Assembly (NCBI RefSeq): GCF_004117935.1
Contig: NZ_SDOY01000091.1
Coordinates: 45,983 to 109,982, forward strand
Origin: Streptomyces roseicoloratus
Lineage (GTDB): Bacteria; Actinomycetota; Actinomycetes; Streptomycetales; Streptomycetaceae
Reading direction: 5' to 3'
DNA: 64,000 bases
Both the position numbers and the translations under genes were made by a program. This document shows, one piece after another, positions 55,874-64,000 of the stretch (position 1 is its first letter; each line of letters opens with the position of its first letter). Below the pieces are notes generated by a model. That model was not told the origin of the DNA. It saw only the letters and a list, made by a program, of their open reading frames with translations, and did no database searches.

Positions 55874-57379
55874 TTGTCTTCTGCTGCTGTGACTCCCGCC
55901 GCGCGGCTGCGTGGCCTCAAGCCCGACTGGCTGAACAACCCCAAGGTCTGGCGCACCGAGATCCTGGCCGGCCTGGTCGTCGCCCTGGCGCTGATCCCCG
56001 AGGCGATCTCGTTCTCGATCATCGCCGGGGTCGACCCGGCGGTCGGTCTGTTCGCCTCGTTCACCATGGCCGTGGTCATCTCGATCGTCGGCGGCCGGCG
56101 GGCGATGATCTCCGCCGCCACCGGCGCCATCGCCCTCGTCATCGCCCCCCTGAACCACGAGTACGGACTGGGCTACCTGATCGCCGCCGTCATCCTCGCC
56201 GGCATCATCCAGGTCGCGCTCGGCGCGCTCGGGGTGGCGAAGCTGATGCGGTTCGTACCGCGCAGCGTGATGGTCGGCTTCGTCAACGCCCTCGCGATCC
56301 TGATCTTCATGGCCCAGGTGCCCGAGATGCACGACGTGCCCTGGGCCGTCTACCCGCTGATCATCGGCGGACTTGCGCTGATGGTGTTCTTCCCGAAGGT
56401 CACCAAGGTGATCCCGGCCCCGCTCGTCTCGATCGTCATCCTGACCGTCATCACGGTCGCGGCCGGCATCGCGGTGCCGACCGTGGGCGACAAGGGCGAG
56501 CTGCCGTCCTCCCTGCCGGTGCCGGGCCTGCCGGACGTGCCGTTCACCCTGGACACCCTGACGACGATCGCACCGTACGCGTTCGCGATGGCGCTGGTCG
56601 GCCTGATGGAGTCGCTGATGACCGCGAAGCTCGTCGACGACATCACCGACACCCACTCCTCCAAGACGCGGGAGTCGATCGGGCAGGGCATCGCCAACAT
56701 CGTCACCGGCTTTTTCGGCGGCATGGGCGGCTGCGCCATGATCGGCCAGACGATGATCAACGTGAAGGTCTCCGGCGCCCGCACCCGCGTCTCGACCTTC
56801 CTGGCGGGCGTGTTCCTGATGGTGCTGTGCATCGTCTTCGGCCCGATCGTCTCCGACATCCCCATGGCCGCCCTCGTCGCCGTCATGGTGATGGTGGCCT
56901 TCGCGACCTTCGACTGGCACTCCATCGCCCCGAAGACGCTGAAGCGGATGCCCGCCGGGGAGATCGCCGTCATGGCCATCACCGTGATCGTGGTGGTCGC
57001 CACCGACAACCTCGCCATCGGCGTCGTCGTCGGCTCCATCACCGCCATGGTCATCTTCGCCAAGCGCGTCGCTCACCTCGCCCGCGTGCACAGCGTCCTC
57101 GACCCCGACGGCACCACGGTCGTCTACCGGGTCACCGGCGAGCTGTTCTTCGCCTCCTCCAACGACCTCGTCGGCCAGTTCGACTACGCGGGCGACCCGG
57201 ACAAGATCGTCATCGACCTGTCCGAGGCCCACGTCTGGGACGCCTCCTCCGTGGCTGCCCTGGACGCGATCGAGACGAAGTACGCCCAGCGCGGCAAGAC
57301 CGTGGAAATCACCGGTCTGAACGACCTGAGCGCCGACCTTCACGGCAAGCTCACCGGCGAACTCGCCGGCAGCCACTGA
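55874..57379 (+). CDS. SulP-family anion transporter with STAS domain
   Basis: A 501-aa membrane transporter of the SulP/SLC26 family: about 11-12 membrane segments starting at TEILAGLVVALALIPEAISF, the MGGCAMIGQTMINVKVSG core motif, then a C-terminal STAS domain (VVYRVTGELFFASSNDLV, KIVIDLSEAHVWDASSVAAL). Relatives carry sulfate, bicarbonate or other anions; the substrate cannot be told here. TTG 55874 (GTG 55889 possible) has no clear Shine-Dalgarno. It is the main cargo of the Tn3-family transposon and is likely controlled by the adjacent MerR protein. Confidence 0.92.
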   Translation: MSSAAVTPAARLRGLKPDWLNNPKVWRTEILAGLVVALALIPEAISFSIIAGVDPAVGLFASFTMAVVISIVGGRRAMISAATGAIALVIAPLNHEYGLGYLIAAVILAGIIQVALGALGVAKLMRFVPRSVMVGFVNALAILIFMAQVPEMHDVPWAVYPLIIGGLALMVFFPKVTKVIPAPLVSIVILTVITVAAGIAVPTVGDKGELPSSLPVPGLPDVPFTLDTLTTIAPYAFAMALVGLMESLMTAKLVDDITDTHSSKTRESIGQGIANIVTGFFGGMGGCAMIGQTMINVKVSGARTRVSTFLAGVFLMVLCIVFGPIVSDIPMAALVAVMVMVAFATFDWHSIAPKTLKRMPAGEIAVMAITVIVVVATDNLAIGVVVGSITAMVIFAKRVAHLARVHSVLDPDGTTVVYRVTGELFFASSNDLVGQFDYAGDPDKIVIDLSEAHVWDASSVAALDAIETKYAQRGKTVEITGLNDLSADLHGKLTGELAGSH

Positions 57380-57405
57380 TCCCCGGCGCCGCACGCCCAC
57401 AGCAC

Positions 57406-57436
57406 AGGACCCCCGGCCCCACCGGCCGGGGGTCCT
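57406..57436. terminator. Terminator of the SulP gene
   Basis: AGGACCCCCGGCC (57406-57418) pairs perfectly with GGCCGGGGGTCCT (57424-57436) around the loop CCACC, followed by CTCGTCTCTT. It lies between convergent genes. Confidence 0.88.
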
Positions 57437-57455
57437 CTCGTCTCTTCCCGGCGCC

Positions 57456-57887
57456 CTACTCCGGCGAAGGCCCGCGGTAGGTGCCGAAGGTCCACAAGTT
57501 GCCCTCCGGGTCCTGCACCGTGCACACGTACGCCGCCGCGCCCGACCCGAACCGGGTCTCGTGCGGCGCTTCGAGGACCTCGCCTCCGGCGTCGACCACC
57601 CGCCGGTGCACCGCGTCCACCTCGTCGCTCACCACGTAGACCGCGCTGGTGCCCGCCCGCATCCGCCCGTGCACGCTGTCCGTGTGCCTCGTCGAGCCGA
57701 ACACCAGCGCACCACAGCCAGGCCAGCGCAGCTCCGCGTGCCCGATCCCGCCGTGCTCATCCGGCACAGCGACCACCTGCTCGAACCCCAGCACGTCGAC
57801 CAGGAAGCGCAGCGCCGCCTTCGTGTCGTCGTAGTGCAGGACCGGCCAGACGGAGGACGGGGAGGCATCAGGCGACATGCCGCTCAT
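57456..57887 (-). CDS. Glyoxalase/bleomycin-resistance (VOC) family protein
   Basis: A 143-aa protein with the paired beta-alpha-beta-beta-beta modules of VOC proteins: VWPVLHYDDTKAALRFLVDV, then FEQVVAVPDEHGGIGHAELR, SAVYVVSDEVDAVHRRVV and CTVQDPEGNLWTFGTY (metal-ligand Glu in the last motif). It may be an enzyme or a drug-binding resistance protein. ATG 57887 (or 57878), no Shine-Dalgarno, possibly leaderless. It is transposon cargo. Confidence 0.85.
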   Translation of the reverse strand: MSGMSPDASPSSVWPVLHYDDTKAALRFLVDVLGFEQVVAVPDEHGGIGHAELRWPGCGALVFGSTRHTDSVHGRMRAGTSAVYVVSDEVDAVHRRVVDAGGEVLEAPHETRFGSGAAAYVCTVQDPEGNLWTFGTYRGPSPE

Positions 57888-58091
57888 CGTAGGCAGGCAG
57901 GCGCCACACCCCAAGAGCCCCACGGCCGTCGGCGCGACGCCTGGACTCTCACAAACGTTCCTTTGCGCGAGCAAGATCAATCCGAGACCGCCGGAGCCCC
58001 GCCGGGCCCGGATTCGTTCGCAGAACCCGTTCTCACTCAAAAGCGGGACAGACCCCCTTCTGAGACTTGCATTGTGCGACAATCCGGGCCC
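57888..58091. promoter_or_regulatory. Probable resolution (res) and promoter region of the transposon
   Basis: 204 bp between the glyoxalase and serine-recombinase genes. ATTGTGCGACAAT (58072-58084) is a dyad of the kind bound by resolvases, and related GCGCGA and ACGTT half-sites occur around 57955-57970. Tn3-family res sites lie next to tnpR, so this is the expected place; individual subsites are not certain. Confidence 0.5.
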
Positions 58092-59099
58092 ATGACGGAC
58101 CCTCAGCCCCCTTCCCCAGCCGACCGGTCGGACGCCGACCACGTCGAACAGCACGCCTGTCCGAAGTGCGACGCACAGCCCGGTTCCCCGTGCCGCTCAC
58201 GTGGCGGCGCGGTCGCCTCCGCCTACCACACCCGCCGCTTCACGAAGGTGCCCCGGCTGAAGAAGGCGCTGCGGGTGCCGACCCCGGCCGACCGGCGTCC
58301 GGGCCGGCCGTGGCGGCCGGGCACCCCGCCGCCGGCGCCGATCGACCCGGACCTGCCGAGCGCGGACATCCGCATCGGATACGCGAGGTGCTCGACCCTT
58401 GGGCAGGAACTCGACTCCCAGCTCGACGCGCTCAGCAAGCACGGCATCCCGAGGGACAAGATCTTCAGCGAGAAGATCAGCACCCGCGTCCGGGTCCGCC
58501 CCCGGTTCGAGGAGGCGCTGAGGACGGCGCGGGAGGTCAAGGCGCACGCCCCGCACTGCCGGGTCATCTTCACCGTGTACGAGATGAAGCGGCTCGGCCG
58601 CGACGCCGCCGAACTCACCGCGCTCGCCGACCACCTCACCGCCCACGGCCTGGTCCTGGAGATGCTCGCCGGACCTCTGCCCGGCATCTACGACCCCACC
58701 GGCCCGGGCAAGCTGCTGTTCGCGTTCTTCGCGGCGATGGCGGAGACCGAGCGGGAGAACATCCGCGAGTCCACGCTCGAAGGGCTCGACACCGCGGCCC
58801 GCAAGGGCAAGCACGGCGGCCGGCCACCGGTCATCTCCGACGACATGCTCCACACCGTGCTGCGGCGCCGCGCGGGCGGCGAGTCCATCGAGCAGATCCA
58901 GCCCGACCTGATCATCCCCACCGGCAAGCGCAAGGGACAGAACCCCTCCGTCGCCAGCATCTACCGGGCGCTCGCCGAGCACGCCAAGCGCCAGGCGTAC
59001 CCCGAAGCAATCGCGGCCGCGCACGCCGACTTCGCTGCCATGAACAACGGAGCGGTCCCCGAGCCTCGCACTCAAGCAGAGGCCCTGAAATCACGCTGA
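58092..59099 (+). CDS. tnpR: Serine recombinase (resolvase) of the transposon
   Basis: A 335-aa serine recombinase. It has an unusual N-terminal zinc-knuckle region (HACPKCDAQPGSPCRSRGG) ahead of the catalytic domain, which starts IRIGYARCSTLGQELDSQLD (nucleophile Ser in RCST). Further motifs are VYEMKRLGRDAAELTALADH, ETERENIRESTLEGL, and a C-terminal HTH (DDMLHTVLRRRAGGESIEQI). It resolves cointegrates made by TnpA. The N-terminal extension is about 95 residues longer than in Tn3/gamma-delta resolvases. ATG 58092. Confidence 0.9.
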   Translation: MTDPQPPSPADRSDADHVEQHACPKCDAQPGSPCRSRGGAVASAYHTRRFTKVPRLKKALRVPTPADRRPGRPWRPGTPPPAPIDPDLPSADIRIGYARCSTLGQELDSQLDALSKHGIPRDKIFSEKISTRVRVRPRFEEALRTAREVKAHAPHCRVIFTVYEMKRLGRDAAELTALADHLTAHGLVLEMLAGPLPGIYDPTGPGKLLFAFFAAMAETERENIRESTLEGLDTAARKGKHGGRPPVISDDMLHTVLRRRAGGESIEQIQPDLIIPTGKRKGQNPSVASIYRALAEHAKRQAYPEAIAAAHADFAAMNNGAVPEPRTQAEALKSR

Positions 59100-59100
59100 G

Positions 59101-59139
59101 CTACTTGTCCCCTCGCCGTAGCTATACGAGAACAGGGCC
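59101..59139. repeat. Right terminal inverted repeat of the transposon
   Basis: 39 bp, the inverse of 51873-51911 with three mismatches. It is followed directly by the GAACC target duplication at 59140-59144. Confidence 0.92.
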
Positions 59140-59313
59140 GAACCGGGGAGCATCACGCTCGTGCACCGCCTCGATATCCGCCCAATCCACCGGCTCCGAG
59201 ACGCCAAGCTCCTGAACCGCCTCCCGCGCCTTGGCGATCCGGGCCGCCGCCGCCTCACGGTGCTTGGCCGATAACCACGCCCGGTAGCCCGATACTGTCC
59301 ATGCTCTGGCCAA
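59140..59313 (-). pseudogene. Membrane protein, 5' part (split by the transposon)
   Basis: The first 58 codons of the gene whose remainder is at 50890-51867: ARAWTVSGYRAWLSAKHREA then AREAVQELGVSEPVDWADIE, ending APRF at the GAACC duplication. TTG 59313 has GGGAGAGG upstream, an uncommon start. Read past the duplication into the transposon the frame stops after a few codons. Removing the transposon and one GAACC restores a 383-aa frame (174 + 978 bp). Confidence 0.8.
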
Positions 59314-59471
59314 CTACCTCTCCCGTCGCTGGATTGCCCCTCAGGACCTGCCTACGGCCATCTGCGGTTCCCACGGAGCGGCTAAACCACCTGTCGCCGA
59401 TAACATCTGCGGGCCATCACACCAGCGACGGCGGGCGGACACGGTTCCAGCCCACCTGGACGGAGCGGAAT

Positions 59472-59936
59472 ATGGGCCTGCTGGATCTCTTGTTCAGGAA
59501 TCCGGAGGAGGACGACGAATCGCCTTATGAGCTGAAGCTGCGAGCTGCGGCCGGCATCGGCATCGCGAAGATCCGCTGCCACGCCGACACCTGGGCGTAC
59601 TTTCTGCAGGAGTTCGAGAGGACTTCCGGCCAGGTTCCCACGTCCGCCTTCCGCCCACCTGCGAATGAGGACATCGTCCGGGAAACGAACGGCATGATCA
59701 CCGTACCGATCTCCGGCAGCAGCTTGGCGGCCTTGCTCGACCGATGCTGTGTCATCCGTGCCAGGTCGTGGTCATCGTCATCGTCAGGGAACTACGGCAG
59801 CGTCGACAAGGCCATCGCCAGTCGCGTGGAGGCAGCCATCTCCGAGGCCCTCACCCACGTCGTACCGGCCAGCGAGGCGCAAGGCGCCGAACTGACGATC
59901 GTCCTGGATGACCGGCCGGTCGCCAAGACGGAGTAG
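59472..59936 (+). CDS. Hypothetical protein
   Basis: A 154-aa protein (MGLLDLLFRNPEEDDESPYE start) with a mixed alpha/beta composition, a Ser-rich segment (ARSWSSSSSGNYGSVD) and a C-terminal strand (GAELTIVLDDRPVAKTE). ATG 59472 has GGAG upstream. Base composition is lower in GC at third positions than the core genes nearby. Unknown function; cargo at the right end of the element. Confidence 0.6.
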   Translation: MGLLDLLFRNPEEDDESPYELKLRAAAGIGIAKIRCHADTWAYFLQEFERTSGQVPTSAFRPPANEDIVRETNGMITVPISGSSLAALLDRCCVIRARSWSSSSSGNYGSVDKAIASRVEAAISEALTHVVPASEAQGAELTIVLDDRPVAKTE

Positions 59937-60025
59937 TTCAAGGCCAGCCCCCGCACGCACACGCACGGGTGAACGCGCTGCGCGCCATCAGCGGCGTACT
60001 GGCGTCCGTGCACTATCAGAGGTCC

Positions 60026-60313
60026 ATGAGCACCAAGGACTACTCCCTGCTGTACGCGCTCTTCCGCGATACCCGCGTCGTCCATCGCGAGAGCTTCACC
60101 ATCGCCACGTTCGACCCTGCAACGTACAAGCAGGAAGGGGTCATCTCCGCCCACGACTTCGCACACGAGATCCTCATGGCTCTCGGCCGCTGCCAAGAGG
60201 ACGAAGGCACCTGTCACGTCTGCGGTCCTGACGAGATCAGTGAGGAGGAGGGTGCCGCGGAGGACGAGGGGCAAGTGAGCGTCGGGTGCGTGGGTCGCTC
60301 GGAAGCCGGGTGA
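60026..60313 (+). CDS. Small hypothetical protein with CxxC motif
   Basis: A 95-aa protein (MSTKDYSLLYALFRDTRVVH start) with a C-terminal CHVCGPDE motif and an acidic segment. I chose ATG 60026 because AGAGG lies just upstream; GTG 59969 would add 19 residues. It is the last gene before the element's right end. An operator-like CCTCAGGTA (60320-60328) follows its stop. Confidence 0.55.
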   Translation: MSTKDYSLLYALFRDTRVVHRESFTIATFDPATYKQEGVISAHDFAHEILMALGRCQEDEGTCHVCGPDEISEEEGAAEDEGQVSVGCVGRSEAG

Positions 60314-60368
60314 TCTCATCCTCAGGTAGTAGTTACGGCCCGTGACAATCGAAGAGAGAAGAATCGAT

Positions 60369-60401
60369 GCGGACCCGCACTGTAGATCGGTGCGGGTCCG
60401 C
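60369..60401. terminator. Terminator at the right end of the element
   Basis: GCGGACCCGCAC (60369-60380) pairs perfectly with GTGCGGGTCCGC (60390-60401) around a 9-nt loop. Like the one at 18712-18749, it insulates element transcription from the split comM. Confidence 0.85.
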
Positions 60402-60473
60402 GCGTGCCTGGCGGAGGGGGTGAGCCAGATTGCTGCAGAGCGGACAACGGACAGAAACGAAGGACCCCCATAA

Positions 60474-60479
60474 CCTCGC
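60474..60479. other. attR core (CCTCGC)
   Basis: The second copy of the 6-bp core. The element side ends ACCCCCATAA, the inverse of the TTATGCGGGT that begins the left end apart from one base. CGGACAAC (60441-60448) near this end mirrors GTTGTCCG (18559-18566) at the left, a possible recombinase arm site. Confidence 0.9.
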
Positions 60480-61002
60480 CGCCAACCCCTGCCCCTGCGG
60501 CCGCCACACCCTCCACGGCACCGGCTGCGAATGCCCCGCCTCCGTCATCCGCCGCTACCAGGCCAGACTCTCCGGACCCCTCCTCGACCGTGTCGACCTC
60601 CGGATCGAAGTCGAACCCGTCACCCGCAGCGACCTCCTCGGCCAAGGCGGCCGCGGCGAACGCAGCACCACCGTCGCCGACCGCGTCCGCGAAGCCCGCG
60701 CCCGCACCGCCGCCCGCCTCACCGACACCCCCTGGACGGTGAACAGCGAAGTCCCCGGCCACGAACTCCGCACCCGCTTCACCACCGCGCCCGGCGCCCT
60801 CGCCGCCGCCGAACGCGACATCGACCGCGGCCTGCTCACCGCCCGCGGCCTCGACCGCGTCCTCCGCGTCGCCTGGACCGTCGCCGACCTCGCCGGCCAC
60901 GACCGGCCCGACGCCGAAGACCTCGCCCTCGCCCTCGAACTCCGCACCGGCATCGCCCGAGGCGTCCCCGTCGCCGCCGGAACCGCAGGGGAGTGGACAT
61001 GA
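60474..61002 (+). pseudogene. comM: comM/yifB 3' part
   Basis: It starts at the attR core and reads LAANPCPCGRHTLHGTGCEC, the zinc-like cysteine motif of ComM, then LSGPLLDRVDLRIEVEPVT and the Mg-chelatase-type C-terminal domain (AERDIDRGLLTARGLDRVLR, AWTVADLAGHDRPDAEDLAL). It is in the correct frame to continue the 5' part ending at 18515. On its own it lacks the ATPase site. The stop overlaps dprA (ATGA). Confidence 0.95.
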
Positions 61003-62243
61003 CCAGCCCGTCCGACACCGAACGCCTCGCCCGCGCCGCCCTCACCCACATCATCGAACCCGGCGACGAACACGCCGGCCGCGCCCTACGCAACCACGGT
61101 GCGCTCCGCCTCCTCGAACTCCTGACGTACGGCGACAACGACCGGCTCCCCACCACCCCCGACAGCAGGCCGGCGGACCCTGCCACCGCTCCCGCCCGCG
61201 ACCCAGGGCCCGCACCACACGACGGCACCCACTTCCCCGGCACTGGCGAGAGACGCATCGCCGGCTGGCGGCGCCGCGCCCGGACCGCCGCACCCCAACG
61301 CGACCTCGACCGCATCACCCGCCTCGGCGGACGCTTCCTCATCCCCGGCGACACCGAATGGCCCAGCCAACTCGACGACCTTGGCGACGCCCGCCCCATC
61401 GGCCTCTGGGCCCGCGGCCCCGCCGACCTCCGCACCTGGGCCCTCCGCTCCGTCGCCCTCGTCGGCGCCCGCGCCTGCACCCCCTACGGCGCCCACACCG
61501 CCGCCACCCTCGCCACCGGCCTCGCCGAACACGGCTGGGTCGTCGTCTCCGGAGCCGCCTTCGGCATCGACGGCGCCGCCCACCGCGGCGCCCTCGGCTC
61601 CGGCGGCGCCACCATCGCCGTCCTCGCCTGCGGCGTCGACGCGGCCTACCCCCGCGGCCACACCGCCCTCATCCGCCGCATCGCCGAACAAGGACTCGTC
61701 ATCGGTGAACTCCCACCAGGAGGCCACCCCACCCGCAGCCGCTTCATCCTCCGCAACCGCGTCATCGCCGCCCTCACCCGCGGCACCGTCGTCGTCGAAG
61801 CCGAATACCGCAGCGGCTCCCTCGTCACCGCCCGCGCCGCCGCCCGCCTCGGCCGCCACACCATGGGCGTCCCCGGACCCGTCACCAGCGGACTCTCCGC
61901 CGGCGTCCACGAACTCCTCCGCGGCGAGGCCACCCTCGTCACCGACGCCGCCGAGATCATCGAACTCATCGGCGACATCGGACAGTTCGCCCCACCCCGC
62001 CACGGCCCCGTGCTTCCCCGCGACCTCCTCGACCCCGACACCGCCCGCATCCTCGAAGCCCTCCCCGGCCACCACGCCGCACCCCTCGACGACATCGCCG
62101 CCCGCGCCGGCGCGCACCCCGACCACACCCTCGCCAAGCTGTACGAACTCCACTCCCTCGGGTTCGTGGAGCGGCACCAGGACGACTGGCGGTTGACGAA
62201 CAGCCGGACACGGCCGTCGAACACCCGGCATGGCGGTCCTTGA
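60999..62243 (+). CDS. dprA: DNA-processing protein DprA
   Basis: A 414-aa RecA-loading protein that protects incoming single-stranded DNA. The Rossmann fold shows SVALVGARACTPYGAHTAAT, VVSGAAFGIDGAAHRGALGS, VLACGVDAAYPRGHTALI, and GSLVTARAAARLGR in the conserved order; a C-terminal winged helix (VERHQDDWRLTNS) follows. ATG 60999 overlaps the comM stop. In this strain the partner ComM is interrupted, so any transformation-like pathway may be weakened while the element is present. Confidence 0.93.
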   Translation: MTSPSDTERLARAALTHIIEPGDEHAGRALRNHGALRLLELLTYGDNDRLPTTPDSRPADPATAPARDPGPAPHDGTHFPGTGERRIAGWRRRARTAAPQRDLDRITRLGGRFLIPGDTEWPSQLDDLGDARPIGLWARGPADLRTWALRSVALVGARACTPYGAHTAATLATGLAEHGWVVVSGAAFGIDGAAHRGALGSGGATIAVLACGVDAAYPRGHTALIRRIAEQGLVIGELPPGGHPTRSRFILRNRVIAALTRGTVVVEAEYRSGSLVTARAAARLGRHTMGVPGPVTSGLSAGVHELLRGEATLVTDAAEIIELIGDIGQFAPPRHGPVLPRDLLDPDTARILEALPGHHAAPLDDIAARAGAHPDHTLAKLYELHSLGFVERHQDDWRLTNSRTRPSNTRHGGP

Positions 62244-62488
62244 CCCGGAGCATTCGGGTGAAAAGGTGAAGCCAATGAGCTATCGAGTTCTCTCGGCCGC
62301 ACCCGAGGGGCCGACCCGCGCCACGGCCCCCGTTCGAAGATGTGGACGACGGCAGCCACCCGGACCGGCGCGATCCACGAATGTTCGCGCACCGCGACAG
62401 CCCACTCACGCTACGCTCACGAGGATCCCGCACCCGACGACCGGAACGACCCCTTCGACCCCGACAGCAGAACGGCTCAAGGCGACGC

Positions 62489-63325
62489 ATGCCCCAGCAC
62501 ACCTCCGGGTCTGACCGCGCTGCGGTGCCCCCAGCAGCCCGGGGCACCGTGCGACCGCCCGCACCGACCTCGCTCGACGAACTGTGGCGCTCCTACAAGG
62601 ACACCGGCGACGAACGGCTGCGAGAACAGCTGATCCTCCACTACTCGCCCCTCGTCAAATACGTCGCCGGACGCGTCAGCGTCGGCCTGCCCTCCAACGT
62701 CGAACAAGCCGACTTCGTCTCCTCGGGAGTCTTCGGACTCATCGACGCCATCGAGAAGTTCGACGTCGAACGAGCCATCAAGTTCGAGACCTACGCCATC
62801 ACCCGCATCCGCGGCGCCATGATCGACGAACTCCGCGCCCTCGACTGGATCCCCCGCTCCGTCCGCCAGAAGGCCCGCAACGTCGAACGCGCCTACGCCA
62901 CCCTCGAAGCACAGCTGCGACGCACCCCCACCGAGGCCGAGGTCGCCGACGAAATGGGCGTCACCCTCGAAGAACTCCACTCCGTCTTCAGTCAGTTGTC
63001 CCTCGCCAACGTCGTCGCCCTCGAAGAACTCCTGCACGTCGGCGGCGAAGGCGGCGACCGGCTCTCCCTCATGGACACCCTCGAGGACACCGCCGCCGAC
63101 AACCCCGTCGAAGTCGCCGAGGACCGCGAACTGCGCCGACTCCTCGCCCGCGCCATCAACACCCTCCCCGAGCGCGAGAAGACCGTCGTCACCCTCTACT
63201 ACTACGAAGGCCTCACCCTCGCCGAGATCGGCCACGTCCTCGGCGTCACCGAGAGCCGGGTCAGCCAGATCCACACCAAGTCCGTCCTCCAGCTGCGCGC
63301 CAAACTGGCCGACGTGGGCCGCTGA
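62489..63325 (+). CDS. whiG: Sporulation sigma factor WhiG
   Basis: A 278-aa sigma factor of the FliA/WhiG class that commits Streptomyces aerial hyphae to sporulation. The N terminus [20 protein letters not shown] and regions 2 ([40 protein letters not shown]), 3 ([20 protein letters not shown]) and 4 ([37 protein letters not shown]) are all clear. ATG 62489 gives the family's N terminus; upstream in-frame codons are not conserved. Its presence fixes the organism as Streptomyces-like. Confidence 0.98.
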   Translation: MPQHTSGSDRAAVPPAARGTVRPPAPTSLDELWRSYKDTGDERLREQLILHYSPLVKYVAGRVSVGLPSNVEQADFVSSGVFGLIDAIEKFDVERAIKFETYAITRIRGAMIDELRALDWIPRSVRQKARNVERAYATLEAQLRRTPTEAEVADEMGVTLEELHSVFSQLSLANVVALEELLHVGGEGGDRLSLMDTLEDTAADNPVEVAEDRELRRLLARAINTLPEREKTVVTLYYYEGLTLAEIGHVLGVTESRVSQIHTKSVLQLRAKLADVGR

Positions 63326-63358
63326 CCGAGCGGGGCCCTCCCGCCGTACAGTGGAGCC

Positions 63359-63943
63359 GTGCCCAGGATTCGAGCGGCCTCCGTGGCCGAGCACCGGACC
63401 ATGCAGCGCGGCGCCCTGCTCGACGCCGCGCGCTCCCTGCTGTCCGAAGGCGGAACGGAAGCGCTGACCTTCCCCGCCCTCGCCGAACGCACGGGCCTGG
63501 CCCGCTCCTCGGTCTACGAGTACTTCCGCTCCCGGGCCGCCGTGGTCGAGGAACTCTGCGCCGTCGACTTCCCCGTCTGGGCCGCCGAGGTCGAGACCGC
63601 CATGGCCGCCGCCGACACCGCCGAGGGCAAGGTCGAGGCGTACGTCCGCACCCAGCTGGAACTGGTGGGGGACCGGCGCCACCGCGCCGTCGTCGCGATC
63701 TCGGCCGGCGAGCTCGACGACCGTGCCCGCGAGAAGATCCGCGCCGCACACGGCGGCCTCGTCACCATGATCGTCGAAGCCCTCACCGACCTGGGTCGCC
63801 CCCAGCCCCGCATGGAAGCCATGCTCCTCCAGGGCATCGTCGACGCCGCCGTCCGCCGCATCGAACTCGGCGCGGCCGAGGACCCCGCCACCATCGCCGA
63901 AGCAGCCGTGTCGATGGCCCTGGGCGGCGTCCGCGGCGCCTGA
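63359..63943 (+). CDS. TetR-family regulator
   Basis: A 194-aa regulator with an N-terminal TetR HTH (GALLDAARSLLSEGGTEALT, FPALAERTGLARSSVYEYFR) and a ligand-binding helical domain. GTG 63359 has no well-spaced Shine-Dalgarno; TACAGT (63347-63352) could be a -10 for a leaderless message. It lies 33 bp after whiG, a conserved Streptomyces neighbour. The last ~40 bases of the window after it are a polypyrimidine (C/T) run. Confidence 0.9.
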   Translation: MPRIRAASVAEHRTMQRGALLDAARSLLSEGGTEALTFPALAERTGLARSSVYEYFRSRAAVVEELCAVDFPVWAAEVETAMAAADTAEGKVEAYVRTQLELVGDRRHRAVVAISAGELDDRAREKIRAAHGGLVTMIVEALTDLGRPQPRMEAMLLQGIVDAAVRRIELGAAEDPATIAEAAVSMALGGVRGA

Positions 63944-64000
63944 TCCGAGCCCCGCTTCCCCCGCGCCCACCCCCTCCCTCCCCCCTCCCCCTCCCCTCCC

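Larger units (their letters stand above)
51873..59139. mobile_element. Complete 7.27-kb Tn3-family transposon
   Basis: It is bounded by 39-bp imperfect inverted repeats (51873-51911 and 59101-59139; 36 of 39 positions match; both begin GGCCCTGTTCTCG). It carries a large Tn3-type transposase, a MerR regulator, a SulP transporter, a glyoxalase-like protein and a serine recombinase. Both ends, both target duplications and an intact transposase suggest recent, possibly active insertion. It sits in the comM element, within a membrane-protein gene. Confidence 0.95.

Noticed and set aside
63961..64000. Polypyrimidine tract at the window end as a terminator
   Set aside because: There is no stem and the sequence is cut by the window edge, so nothing can be concluded.

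Overview
This is a Streptomyces chromosome segment. The GC content is very high with strong third-position bias, GTG starts are common, and the gene order glnK-glnD-ffh-(ftsH-like)-rpsP-khpA-rimM-trmD-rplS-four signal peptidase I genes-NUDIX-DUF2469-yraN-comM-dprA-whiG is the usual Streptomyces core arrangement. WhiG, the sporulation sigma factor, and the cluster of four type I signal peptidases are typical of the genus.

Layout: (1) 1-18521 is core chromosome: nitrogen signalling (glnK end, glnD), SRP (ffh), a membrane AAA protease, ribosome biogenesis and translation genes, secretion signal peptidases, and the 5' two thirds of comM/yifB. (2) 18522-60473 is a ~42 kb integrative element inserted inside comM. 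Both junctions carry a 6-bp CCTCGC core, and joining the flanks at that core restores an uninterrupted 540-codon comM. (3) 60474-64000 is core chromosome again: the comM 3' part, dprA, whiG and a TetR regulator.

The element reads as follows. At its left end, on the minus strand, is a recombination module of three tandem, translationally coupled tyrosine recombinases, a small TnpC-like protein and a fourth truncated paralogue, with the logic of Tn554. Next comes a replication block (a DnaB-type helicase and a helix-turn-helix replication-like protein with internal direct repeats), then a UTRA-only protein and a GntR regulator. A shared CCTNAGG-type operator flanks the promoters of both the minus-strand accessory genes and the plus-strand transfer genes. 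The transfer block holds small membrane proteins and an FtsK/TraB-like DNA translocase, followed directly by a phased 4+4 array of CGGAAC/GTTCCG that is a strong candidate for the cis-acting transfer site. Beyond that lie a Mrr-like endonuclease and small zinc-binding proteins.

The main cargo (42291-50724) is an XRE/TPR regulator divergent from a tightly coupled five-gene operon (Asp/Asn beta-hydroxylase-like, nucleotidyltransferase, LOG-family phosphoribohydrolase, phosphoribosyltransferase, HAD phosphatase). After a long hairpin and a possible attenuating leader comes a complete extra alanyl-tRNA synthetase. I do not recognise this combination as a described pathway; it is the best candidate here for an undescribed system.

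A third layer is a complete Tn3-family transposon (51873-59139; 39-bp inverted repeats; 5-bp GAACC duplication). It carries a MerR regulator, a SulP transporter, a glyoxalase-like protein and a serine recombinase, and it splits a membrane-protein gene of the element. The window is therefore a nested insertion: chromosome > comM element > Tn3-family transposon. No tRNA, rRNA or CRISPR array was found.
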